Below, in pieces: positions 28,655-37,927 of a stretch of 64,000 nucleotides of DNA. Below the pieces are notes generated by a model. It saw only the letters and a list, made by a program, of their open reading frames with translations. It searched no databases and was not told the DNA's origin. Position 1 is the first letter of the stretch; every line of letters begins with the position of its first letter. Made by a program: the position numbers and the translations under genes. Origin of the DNA: Opitutus sp. (GTDB taxonomy: Bacteria > Verrucomicrobiota > Verrucomicrobiia > Opitutales > Opitutaceae); assembly GCA_024707325.1 (NCBI GenBank), contig JANPZY010000003.1, positions 143,361 to 207,360 of the forward strand, read 5' to 3'.

Positions 28655-30070
28655 ATGAGTCAAACCCACCTCCCGCTTCGCGAAAAGCTGGCCTACGGCT
28701 GTGGCGACTTCGCCTCCTGCCTCTACTGGCGCACCTTCATGGTGTATCTGCCGTTCTTCTACACCGAAGTCTTCGGCATCACTGCCGCCGCTCTCGGCAC
28801 GATGCTCCTCGTCAGCCGTATCTGGGACGGCGTTAACGATCCCGTGATCGGCATGCTGGCTGACCGCACGGAGACGCGCTGGGGCAAATTCCGCCCCTAC
28901 ATCATTTACGGCTGCGTGCCGTTCGCCGTCTTTGGCGTGCTCACGTTTACGACGCCCGACCTGGGCATGACCGGAAAACTCATCTGGGCCTACATCGCCT
29001 ACAACGGCCTCATGATGCTCTATACCACGGTCAACATCCCCTATACCGCGATGCTCGGTGTGATGACGACCAGTGCTGCCGAGCGCACGCAGCTGTCGTC
29101 GGTAAAGTTCGTTTTCGCGTTTTCCGCGGGCGTCGTGGTTTCCGCCACGCTGCTCCCGCTCGTCGACATGTTCGGCGGCGTCGACAATCCCCAGCGCGGC
29201 TGGCAGCTCGCCTTCGTCGTCTACGGCCTCGCCGCCATCGGTCTGTTCCTCGTCACCGGCTTCGGCACGCGCGAGCGCATCAAGCCCGCCCCATCGGCCG
29301 ATACGTCGGTCAAACGCGACCTCCGTTTTCTTTTCGCCAACAACGCGTGGCTGCTCCTTACGGCGACCACGCTCACGTGGATTCTCTTCGTCGGCCTCCG
29401 CAGCTCGGTCTCCGCGCACTATTTCAAATACTATATCTACAACGGCTCGCCCGACACGCCGCTTCCGTTCCTCGGCTTCAACTTCACGCTCACCGGTCTG
29501 CTCTCGGCCTTCAACACCGTCGGTCAGGCTTCCTCGGTCGCCGGCGTATTGATGACGGGCTTCCTCGCGAGCCGCTTCGCGAAGCGTTCGCTGTTCTTCA
29601 CGTTGTTCATCATCTCGATCCTTTGCTACGTGTCCTATTACTTCCTGTCGCCCGGCGAACTCGGCGCGATTTTCGCGATCGAGGTGCTGGGCAACATCAC
29701 CGGTGCGCCGTTGCCGGTGCTGCTCTGGGCGATGTATGCCGACACCGCCGACTACGGCGAGTGGAAGACCGGTCGCCGCACAACGGCGCTCGTGTTCTCC
29801 GCATCGACGATGAGCCAGAAAATCGGCTGGGCGCTGTCCGCCTTCTTCGCGCTGCACCTGATGTCGTTCGCCGGCTTCGAGGCCAATGTCATCCCCACCG
29901 AAAAGGTGAAGGACAGCATCGTGAGCCTCATGAGCATCTTCCCGGCCGCCCTCGGCGTGGTCGCACTCGTGATCTTCTACTTCTACCCGCTCACCGACAA
30001 ACGCGTGGCGGAGATCAACGAAGAACTCGCCGCCCGCCGCGCCGCCGCCGGCGTGCCGAGCGAGGGCTGA
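28655..30070 (+). CDS. GPH-family sugar:cation symporter (MelB/XynB-like)
   Basis: A 471-residue, 12-helix transporter of the glycoside-pentoside-hexuronide family. Its start PLREKLAYGCGDFASCLYW holds the family's YGxGD word. SRIWDGVNDPVIGMLADRTE is the hallmark cation-site loop, and TRWGKFRPYIIYG follows. A late WAMYADTADYGEWKTGRR matches the second half. GPH proteins import sugars or glycosides with Na+ or H+. The ATG at 28655 begins family sequence. The substrate is unknown. A bidirectional terminator separates it from menB. Confidence 0.92.
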   Translation: MSQTHLPLREKLAYGCGDFASCLYWRTFMVYLPFFYTEVFGITAAALGTMLLVSRIWDGVNDPVIGMLADRTETRWGKFRPYIIYGCVPFAVFGVLTFTTPDLGMTGKLIWAYIAYNGLMMLYTTVNIPYTAMLGVMTTSAAERTQLSSVKFVFAFSAGVVVSATLLPLVDMFGGVDNPQRGWQLAFVVYGLAAIGLFLVTGFGTRERIKPAPSADTSVKRDLRFLFANNAWLLLTATTLTWILFVGLRSSVSAHYFKYYIYNGSPDTPLPFLGFNFTLTGLLSAFNTVGQASSVAGVLMTGFLASRFAKRSLFFTLFIISILCYVSYYFLSPGELGAIFAIEVLGNITGAPLPVLLWAMYADTADYGEWKTGRRTTALVFSASTMSQKIGWALSAFFALHLMSFAGFEANVIPTEKVKDSIVSLMSIFPAALGVVALVIFYFYPLTDKRVAEINEELAARRAAAGVPSEG

Positions 30071-30107
30071 GCTTTCCGGAGCCGCACGCGCGGCTCTCGT
30101 CCAAAAG

Positions 30108-30138
30108 AAAAAGGCAGGTCTCACGACCTGCCTTTTTT
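30108..30138. terminator. Bidirectional terminator between convergent genes
   Basis: AAAAGGCAGGTC, loop TCAC, GACCTGCCTTTT, with T runs on both strands. It serves the GPH transporter (plus) and menB (minus). Confidence 0.92.
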
Positions 30139-30151
30139 CTTCCCGCGGCGC

Positions 30152-30986
30152 TCAGGGCAGCCAGGGAAACTTCCGCGCGTCGGGCTTTCGCTTCTCGCGC
30201 TGCGCCGAGTGAAACTCCTTCGCCTCCTCGCTCATGTAGTAGAGCAAGGTCGCGTTGCCCGCGAGTTCCTGGATGCCGCTCTGGCCGTCCACGTCGGCGT
30301 TGAACGCGCTCTTCAGGCAGCGAATCGCCAGCGGACTGTGGCCGAGAATCTCGCGCGCCCATTTCACGCCCTCGGTCTCGAGCTCTGCCACGGGCACGAC
30401 CGTGTTCACGAGGCCCATCTCGAGCGCCTGCTGGGCGTTGTATTGACGGCACAAATACCAGATCTCGCGCGCCTTCTTCTGACCGACGATGCGCGAGAGA
30501 TAACTCGAACCGAAACCGCCGTCGAAGCTGCCCATCTTCGGGCCCACCTGTCCGAAGATGCCGTTGTCCGCCGCGATCGTGAGATCGCACACGAGGTGGA
30601 GCACATGTCCGCCGCCGATCGCGTAACCGGCGACGAGCGCGATCACGACCTTGGGCATCGAGCGGATGAGTTTCTGTAGATCGAGCACGTTGAGACGCGG
30701 GATACCGTCTTCGCCGACGTAGCCCGCATGGCCGCGCACGCTCTGATCGCCGCCGGCGCAGAACGCGTATTTTCCATCCGTGTGCGGACCCGCGCCGGTC
30801 AGCAGCACCACGCCGATGCTCGTGTCCTCGCGCGCGTCCACGAACGCATCGTAGAGTTCGAACACGGTTTTTCGGGCGAAACGCGTTTCGCTTTTCCGGT
30901 CGGTTGATCGTGATCTTCGCGATCCCGTCAGCCTTCTGATAAAGGATGTCGCTATACGTCTTGGCAGTCGTCCACGCGGGAATCAT
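30152..30986 (-). CDS. menB: 1,4-dihydroxy-2-naphthoyl-CoA synthase (apparent frameshift at 30868-30872)
   Basis: MenB closes the naphthoate ring from o-succinylbenzoyl-CoA in menaquinone synthesis. Two frames join into about 277 residues, the normal length. The first begins [20 protein letters not shown] with [15 protein letters not shown]. The second continues TVFELYDAF and has [51 protein letters not shown] and EHE-type C-terminal sequence ending KFPWLP. The join is at five A on the coding strand; four A restores the frame. No other men gene is nearby. It is divergent from kup. Confidence 0.9.
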
Positions 30987-31142
30987 TCGCGGAGCTTGAG
31001 CGAGCGCCCGCGGCTTGTCCACCGGCGCGCGCGACTTGTCGCCCTGTGCTTTTTCCCGCTTCGCGCAAGGCCCGGGGCAAGAGTTTTGAATCAAAAAACA
31101 GCTTGGAGTGCACCGCCTGCCGCCAAGACTATCCAGCACGCC

Positions 31143-33121
31143 ATGAGCGAACCCTCCGCGAAGCCTGCCTCTCATGCCGCCCGCGGCGCCCTCGCGATCA
31201 CCGCGCTCGGCGTGGTGTTTGGCGATATCGGCACGAGCCCGCTTTATGCGCTCCGTGACTCGATCCGTTATCTCACGGTCACGGTCCAGCCTGCCACCGG
31301 CCAGCCGCTCGCGCTCGATTCCGCGCAAGCGCAGTCCCTGTCCGGCGCGGCCCAGGAAGCTGCCCAAGCAATGGTCGAGCAGAGCGCGGTGCTGGGCGTC
31401 CTCTCTCTCATCTTTTGGCTCCTGCTTCTCGTGGTGAGCTGGAAATATCTGACCTTCATCACGCGCGCCGACAACCGCGGTGAAGGCGGCGTGTTCGCCT
31501 TGTATTCGCGCGCCCGACTGGATCGCGGACGCCGCAAAGCCACCATCGGCGCCGGCACGCTGCTGATTCTCTTCGGCGCCTGCATGCTCTGCGGCGAAGG
31601 CGTGATCACACCGGCCGTTTCCGTGCTGTCCGCCGCCGAAGGTCTCACGCTTGTCGCGCCACAGACGAAGCCACTCGTCCTTCCGCTCACCTGCGGAATT
31701 CTCGCGCTCGTCTTCTGGGTGCAAAACCGCGGCAGCCAGAGCATCGGCCGGATTTACGGGCCGATCATGCTCCTGTGGTTTGCCACGATCGGTCTGCTCG
31801 GCGCGTGGCAAATCTGGCTTAACCCGGTCGTCCTCAAGGCCGTCAATCCGTGGTATGCGTGGAATCTTTTCCGCGCGCATCCGGCCGAAATCACCGCGGT
31901 TCTCGGCGGCGTCGTGCTCGCGATCACCGGCGTCGAAGCGATCTTCGCCGACATGGGCCACTTCGGCCGTCGGGCGATCGCGGTCGCCTGGTATTTCGTG
32001 GCGTTGCCCGGTCTCGCGCTCAACTACTTCGGCCAGGGGCGCATCTGCTCTGGGATGCCAACGCCGTGTCGAATCCTTTCCTCGCCATCGCACCCGAAGG
32101 TCCGATCCGCCTCTTCGTTCTCACCCTCTCCGTTCTCGCCGCGATCATCGCGAGCCAGGCGATGATCTCGGGCACGTTTTCGCTCATTCGCTCATCCGTG
32201 CAGCTCGGCTTTTTCCCGCGTCTGCAGGTGCTGCACACCAACGCCGCTCAGCAGGGCCAGATCTACATTCCCCTGGTCAATATCGCCCTCGCGATCGGGG
32301 CCATCGGGATCGTGCTTTTCTTCCGTGAAAGCACCCGACTCACCGCGGCCTACGGCATCGCCGTCACCACCGCGATGACGATCACCACGTTCGCCTTCTA
32401 CATTGTCGCCCGCCGCGGCTGGCACTGGCCCGTCTGGAAAGCCGCCACGCTTTGCACGCTGTTCGCCGTCATCGATCTAGGCCTGCTCTACGCCAACCTG
32501 CACAAGATCCTCGACGGCGGCTGGCTCCCGATCGCGATCGGCGTGGGCGTGCTCGCTGTGATGCACACGTGGAAAACCGGCAAGACCGAGATCTTCCGCC
32601 GCGTTTACGCCAACGAAATCACCGAGGACGAACTCAAGATCATCGCTTCGAGCAAACGTATCCAGCGCGTCCGCGGCACCGGCGTTTTCATGGCCGGCAA
32701 CCCGTCCGGCACGCCTCTCGTCCTCCTGCACCACGTCAAAGCCAACAAGGTGCTCCACGAAACCGTCGTTCTTCTCAGCATCCTCACCGAGGAAGTGCCT
32801 TACGTGCCCGACGCCGAGCGCGTCGAAGTTCGCGAGATCGGTGAAGGCGTCTGGCGCTCGTGCGCCCGCTACGGCTATATGGAGTCGCCGGACGTGACCT
32901 CCGTCATCGAAGAAATTCGCACGCGCGGCGTTCCGATCAAACCGTCGGAAGCGACTTACTACTTCAATCGCGAGATGATCATCACCGGCGGCGAAGCCCG
33001 CATGTGGGAATGGCAGAAACGGCTCTACAGTTTCCTCAGCCGCAACGCCCGCCAGGCCCGCGACTACTACCGCCTCCCGCCGATGCAGATCATCGAAGTC
33101 GGCTTGCCGATCCAGCTCTAG
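31143..33121 (+). CDS. kup: Kup-type potassium uptake protein (apparent frameshift at 32036-32039)
   Basis: A K+/H+ symporter of the KUP/HAK/KT family, about 659 residues after joining two frames. The N-terminal signature ALGVVFGDIGTSPLYALRDS is clear. Then TFITRADNRGEGGVFALYSR, GEGVITPAVSVLSAAEGL, and VEAIFADMGHFGRRAI follow. The second frame adds NPFLAIAPEG, SGTFSLIRSSVQLGFFPRLQ and the cytoplasmic tail. The join lies at GGGG; a fifth G would give NYFGQGAHLLWDAN. Membrane location is expected. Confidence 0.93.
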
Positions 33122-33156
33122 GCGCCTGCCGACGACGCAGAGCAGAAGGAAGGTGG

Positions 33157-33183
33157 AACCCGCCGTCTCCGGCGGGGTTTTTC
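33157..33183 (+). terminator. Terminator after kup
   Basis: AACCCCGCC-type stem: AACCCGCCG, loop TCT, CCGGCGGGGTT, then TTT. It lies about 40 bases after the kup stop. Confidence 0.8.
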
Positions 33184-33260
33184 GTGCGTGCGCCCGCCCC
33201 AACCGCCCCGTCGAGGACGCCAGGCTTCGCCTCCCCATCGCACACTCCCCGCTCCCGCAG

Positions 33261-33344
33261 GTGTCCTCGTGCTCGTGCTCGTAATCGTGCTCTTGATCGA
33301 AACGAAGCGCAGAGCACGAGTAAGCGCACGAGCACGAACACGAG
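33261..33344. repeat. GCTCGT-rich hairpin-type repeat, copy 3
   Basis: The clearest copy. The left arm CCTCGTGCTCGTGCTCGTA (continuing ATCGTGCTCT) pairs with the right arm AGAGCACGAG...GCACGAGCACGAACACGAGG as an imperfect stem near 30 bases. It lies directly before repeat cluster D in the gap 33122-33645. Confidence 0.78.
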
Positions 33345-33431
33345 GCCCGTAGCGCGACACGGTCCGCTCAATCGTTCGACCGTGTCCGCACCTCCGGTCG
33401 ACCATGTGCGCACCTCGTCGCGACCGTGTCC
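33345..33431 (-). repeat. 22-bp tandem repeat cluster D
   Basis: Four units in minus orientation (CGTGTCCGCACC, TCCGGTCGAC, CATGTGCGCACC, TCGTCGCGAC). It sits in the convergent gap between kup and the metal ATPase, between the hairpin and a palindromic element. Confidence 0.8.
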
Positions 33432-33530
33432 TTGTCATTCTGAGCGCAGCGAAGAATCCAGTTCGCGCGAGGCAGCCGGTTCACCGCGGCGAAAATCGAG
33501 CTGGAATCTTCGCTGCTCTCAGAATGACAA
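33432..33530. repeat. Palindromic TCATTCTGAGCG element, copy 1
   Basis: A 99-base element with inverted ends: TTGTCATTCTGAGCGCAGCG on the left and CTCTCAGAATGACAA on the right, with GAAGAATCC and GGAATCTTC just inside. A related copy lies at 45455. No transposase is inside, so it looks like a non-autonomous repeat. The remaining 33531-33645 has no feature I recognise. Confidence 0.82.
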
Positions 33531-33645
33531 ACGAAGAACCACCCACGGCCCTTCCTCCCTCTTTCCGCTCTTCCGCGCCTCCGCGATTTCTTCCTGCGTC
33601 TTTTTCCGTGCCTCCGTGTTTCCGTGATCAAATCCGGCACCGCAC

Positions 33646-35946
33646 TCAGCGATTGCGCCCGAAAAGAAGCCGCAGCGAGTTGATGCATACGACGAGCGTG
33701 CTGCCCTCGTGCGCGGCCACACCCACGGCGAGTGGCACGGCACCGATCGCCGTCGAGATCACCATCACGATCACCACCCCGAGCGAGATGGCGAGGTTCT
33801 GCCGAATGATCGCCCGCGCGCGACGGCTCAGCCGCTGCGCCGCGAGAAAATTCTCGATACGATCGTGCATCAAAATCACCTCGGCCTGCTCGAGCGCCGC
33901 ATCGCTGCCTCGCGCGCCCATCGCCACGCTCACGTCGGCCGCGGCGAGACTCGGTGCGTCGTTCACGCCATCGCCGACCATCGCGACGCGGCGACCCGAA
34001 GCGCGAATCTCCTGGATCGCGTTGACTTTGTCCTCGGGTGAAAGACCCGCACGCACTTCGTCGACGCCGAGTTCCTTCGCCACGGCTTCGGCGGCATGAC
34101 GCCGATCGCCCGTGAGCATCACCGTGCGCACGCCCGCAGCTTTGAGGCGATCCAGCACGTCGCGCGATTCGCGTCGGATCTGGTCGCGCAGGAGCACGCG
34201 GCCGACGACATCCTTGCCGATCACCCACACTTCGCTGAGTTCCGGATCGGCCGCAGGAAGGTTCTTCGCCCACTCCGCGAGCGGTCCCTGCTCGAGCAAT
34301 TCGCGACGGCCGAGCAGCAGCGTCGTGCCCGCAAGTTTTCCTTTTAGGCCCTGGCCGGTGAGTGACTGAAATTCCTCGAGCTCCAGTGCTTTCACGCCGG
34401 CCGTCTTCGCGTGCCGGATGATCGCGCGCGCGATCGGATGCTGCGAGCGCGCTTCAAGCGCATACGCGAGTTCGAGCACTTCGGCTTCGCGTCCGGTCGG
34501 AAAGCTTTCCACGCCGACGACCGCGAGTTCGCCCGTCGTGAGCGTGCCGGTTTTGTCGAGCGCGACCGCGGTGATTTCCGCGAGCTTCTCGATCGCTGCG
34601 CCGCCACGAAACAGCACGCCGTGACGCGCGCCCCACGCGATCGCCGCGAGAATCGCCGACGGAATCGAAAGCACCAGCGCGCAGGGACTCGCGACGACCA
34701 TCAGCGTCATCGCCCGATAAAACGCCGAGCGCGTCTCCTCCGTGTTGGCGAACGCCGGCAACCCGAAGCCGAGCCACCACACGAGAAACATCAGCGCCGA
34801 TCCGCCGATCACCGCGTAGGTGTAGCCGGTGCCGAACTTGTCGGTGAACCGCTCGCTCGGCGCCTTTAGTTTCTGCGCCGTCTGAATCAGACGAATGATC
34901 TTTTGCAGCGTGCTCTCCGACGGCAGCCGCGTGACCTCGAACTCGACCGCGCCCCAGAGATTGATGGTGCCGCTGAAAACTTCGGCGCCTGTGTGTTTCT
35001 CGACGGGAGTCGCTTCACCCGTCAGCGCCGACTCATCGCTCGCGCTCTTGCCTTTGGTGACCACACCGTCCGCCGGATACGCTTCGCCGGGGCGCACGAG
35101 CACGCGTTGCCCGACGGCCAGTGATTCGACCGGCACTTCGCGTTCCGTGCCGTCCGCCTCGACAAGCGTCGCGTGTTTTGGCGCCGATTTCAGCAGTGCG
35201 CTGACTTCGCGCTGCGTGCGATCCATCGCAAACTCCTCCATCGCACCCGATGCGGAAAACAGAAACAGCAACAACACCGCCTCGCCCCACGCGCCGATGA
35301 ACATCGCGCCGATCGCGACCGCGAGCATGAGGAAGTGAATGTCGATTTCGCGCTTCTTCAGATTCTCCCACGAATCCACCGCCGCGTCCCAACCACCGGC
35401 GATGATACCCACGATATAGCAGAGGCGCGCGATCCAAGGTTCCGCTGGCCACAGATGTTCGGCCGCGAATCCCGCCACGCCCGCCACACCGCAAACCGCC
35501 GCGAACTTCGCGAGCAAGCGCCACTCGCCATGCCCATGTGCATGCCCATGCGAGTGTCCGCCTTCGTGCTCATGCTCATGCTCGTGCTCGTGATCGTGAT
35601 CGTGCTCATGATCGCCGTCCCGCATCGTCGGCCACGCGACGTCGCGCCACTGCCATAGCTTCTCCGATGTAGCGCAGTGATCGCGCCCCACGACCGTCGC
35701 GTTGCCATCCTCGCGCACGGAAAATCCCTTCGGCGCGACGGCCGGAGTTCGCGACGCGAGACTGGTCTCCACGGCCGCGATGGTCGCGGCGAGTTTGTCT
35801 TCAAGCGCATGCGTATCGATCTGACCGAGCGTCGCGATCGCGACGCGATGCGATTCCGGATCGATCCGCACGGCACTCACTTGAGGCTGCGTGCGCAGGA
35901 ATTTCGCGAGTTCCTCCACCCAGTTGTGCTCAGGCGCAGTCGGCAT
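33646..35946 (-). CDS. Heavy-metal P-type ATPase with SPC motif (P1B-4-like)
   Basis: A metal-exporting ATPase of about 766 residues. The phosphorylation site is ALDKTGTLTTGEL, with GDGVNDAPSLAAADVSVAMG later. The membrane metal site reads VVASPCALVLSIPS, that is SPC in place of CPC, and the last helices carry AHEGSTLVVCINSLRLLF. SPC plus HEGS(T) is characteristic of P1B-4 pumps (CoaT type; cobalt, zinc or iron). The N-terminal domain (about 9-60) is HMA-like but lacks CxxC. A His-rich stretch (112-140) of alternating HE and HD probably binds metal. ATG at 35946 was chosen. Confidence 0.9.
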   Translation of the reverse strand: MPTAPEHNWVEELAKFLRTQPQVSAVRIDPESHRVAIATLGQIDTHALEDKLAATIAAVETSLASRTPAVAPKGFSVREDGNATVVGRDHCATSEKLWQWRDVAWPTMRDGDHEHDHDHEHEHEHEHEGGHSHGHAHGHGEWRLLAKFAAVCGVAGVAGFAAEHLWPAEPWIARLCYIVGIIAGGWDAAVDSWENLKKREIDIHFLMLAVAIGAMFIGAWGEAVLLLFLFSASGAMEEFAMDRTQREVSALLKSAPKHATLVEADGTEREVPVESLAVGQRVLVRPGEAYPADGVVTKGKSASDESALTGEATPVEKHTGAEVFSGTINLWGAVEFEVTRLPSESTLQKIIRLIQTAQKLKAPSERFTDKFGTGYTYAVIGGSALMFLVWWLGFGLPAFANTEETRSAFYRAMTLMVVASPCALVLSIPSAILAAIAWGARHGVLFRGGAAIEKLAEITAVALDKTGTLTTGELAVVGVESFPTGREAEVLELAYALEARSQHPIARAIIRHAKTAGVKALELEEFQSLTGQGLKGKLAGTTLLLGRRELLEQGPLAEWAKNLPAADPELSEVWVIGKDVVGRVLLRDQIRRESRDVLDRLKAAGVRTVMLTGDRRHAAEAVAKELGVDEVRAGLSPEDKVNAIQEIRASGRRVAMVGDGVNDAPSLAAADVSVAMGARGSDAALEQAEVILMHDRIENFLAAQRLSRRARAIIRQNLAISLGVVIVMVISTAIGAVPLAVGVAAHEGSTLVVCINSLRLLFGRNR

Positions 35947-36016
35947 GACGACCCTATCGTCGCCTGCCGACCGTCCGGCGCAAATCACAAAACCTCAGCG
36001 CCCCGGCGCCGGGCGC

Positions 36017-37920
36017 TCAGTTCGAGCCGGCTTCCGCTTCCGGACGCCAGGCTCGCTGCAGGCGGAGCGCCGGCGGATAGTCCGGCGTCCTGCGCAGCAC
36101 TTCCTGCAGCAAACGATCCGCGTTCGCCGCGTCCTCGGGTCGCAGCTCGGAGGCGAGCGCCAGGACGCGATCCGCACGCTGGCGGCTGCCATTGAGGAAT
36201 TGCCGGACGGTGCCGACCATTTCCACTGCGTCGCCGGTCTTGGCCGACGCACGAATCTGCAGATCAAGCAAATCGCCTTCGCGCTCCGCCAGCCAGTCGG
36301 GCTTGGCGACGCGGATTTCGCGCACGCCGCGCAAAATCGCGCTCCATTCGCCGGCGGCAATCTGGGTGTCGATCCGCTGGAAAAACTCCGCCTCACCCGG
36401 TCCGCGCGGCGCCGCCTTCGGTTCCTCGCGAACTTTGGTCGCCTCGCGCTCCGCCACGAGCGTCGTGATTTCGCTTTGCAGTTTCGCCAAGCGCGTGCTG
36501 TTCGGGTAATTTCTCAGGCCGAAATCGAGCACCTGTTTCGCGGTATCCAAGCGGCCCGCGCGCAGCAGGGTCTCCGTGGCTTCGCGGTAACTTTTGATCG
36601 GGAGATGGCGACCTTGGAACATCGCCACGACGCCAGACTGCACGCCGGCATCGGTCGTCGTGGTCGCCGCAGAGAGTCGCTTCAGATAATCGATGACGAA
36701 CAGCTCGACCGGCCGGCTCCGTTTGGGATCAGGCTCCAGCTGCGACGCGAGGCGCGCGGCTTCGCTCCAATCGCCGGCCCGCAGTTTGCCCGCGGTGAGC
36801 GCCATCAAAAACTCACGCGTCACGAACCCGTGGGCTTTCGCTTCCTCCACGCAACGCTCGAGGAGCTTGACGGCGCCGATCTGCTCCAGCTCGCCGGCGA
36901 GCAACATCAGGTTTCGTCCGCGCGCTCCAAAGCGCAGCATGAACTCGTCCATGGCGCCGCCCGCCTCTTGCGTGCGACCGGCCTGGAAGTTCTGCGAAAC
37001 GGCAAACACCAGCGTGTTCGGATCCGTCGGGTTCTCCACACGGAGGAGGCGCAGCGCCTCTTCCATCTCCGAAAAACGTCCCAGCTCGCGAAAAGCGCGG
37101 GCCTGCAGGCGGCGCAGCGGCATGGGTTTGGTAACGGACTCAGACTCCCACAGCTGCAAATACGCGATCGCCTCCTCGTGACGGCCGAGATTCAGCAGCG
37201 CGGTCGCGCGCGCTTCGCGAATCGCCGAGCGACCTTCGCGATCTTCCTGCTCCGCGAGGCGAAGCGCTTCTTCATTTTGTTCGAGACCGAGCAGCGCGGA
37301 GAGTTTCCGCGCGATCAGCAGGTGCCGGCCCGGCGTGTCGGCATCGACGAAACGGTCCGCGATTTCGATCACGAGTTGATAGTCCTCGCCCGCCAGCGCG
37401 GCCGGGAGCAACACGTCCATGTAGACGCGGCCCGGATAACCATAGGCCAGGCCGTCCATCAGGATCTTCATCGCCTGGTCGCGCTGATTGGTGCCGAGAT
37501 AAAACTTCGCGAGTTCGATGCGGGCGCGACGATCCTGCGGGGCTCGGGCGAGACCGATGCGCAGCTTCATGTGCGCTTCGGCCCAGCGCTGCTCTTTCAT
37601 GTCGTCCAGACCTTCCTGGATCATGGCGAGACCGACCTTCTCCCGGATGTCGTCCCAGCGGATCGGCAGGAGCAACGTGTCCGTGTAGGTGACCGTGTTG
37701 TAGGCCTTGCGATCGAGCCAGAAATACAGCGCGGAAACGCCCACGAGATACGCGGCCAGCGCGAGCGCGGCGAGCCAGCGCAGCCCCCGCGCACGCTGAT
37801 CGCCCAGCCCTTCGCACCGGAAACCGTGTCGCGGACGTATTCACCCACGAGGCCGAGACGCCACTCGCCCTTGATGGCGTCGGAGCTTCCCCAAACGAAC
37901 TTAATTTTGCGTTTGATCAT
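36017..37920 (-). CDS. Membrane-anchored tetratricopeptide-type protein (apparent frameshift at 37784-37788)
   Basis: About 634 residues after joining two frames. The first frame starts MIKRKIKFVWGSSDAIKGEW and runs about 45 residues. The second gives a transmembrane helix (LRWLAALALAAYLVGVSALY) and then repeated helical pairs of TPR type, such as EGLDDMKEQRWAEAHMKLRI, ARIELAKFYLGTNQRDQAMK and REARATALLNLGRHEEAIAY. The frames meet at five G on the coding strand; six G keep one frame. The gene starts seven bases after smc ends, so the two are probably one transcript. The function is unknown; protein-protein interaction at the membrane is likely. Confidence 0.78.
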
Positions 37921-37927
37921 CGAAAGT

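Noticed and set aside
32036..32039. Programmed frameshifting in kup or other split genes
   Set aside because: No slippery heptamer with a downstream structure was evident, the families are not known to use it, and both insertion- and deletion-type breaks occur.
35520..35625. CATGCTCATGCTCGTGCTCG-type sequence resembling the GCTCGT hairpins
   Set aside because: It encodes the His/Glu/Asp-rich linker of the metal ATPase in frame, so the likeness comes from His-Glu codons.
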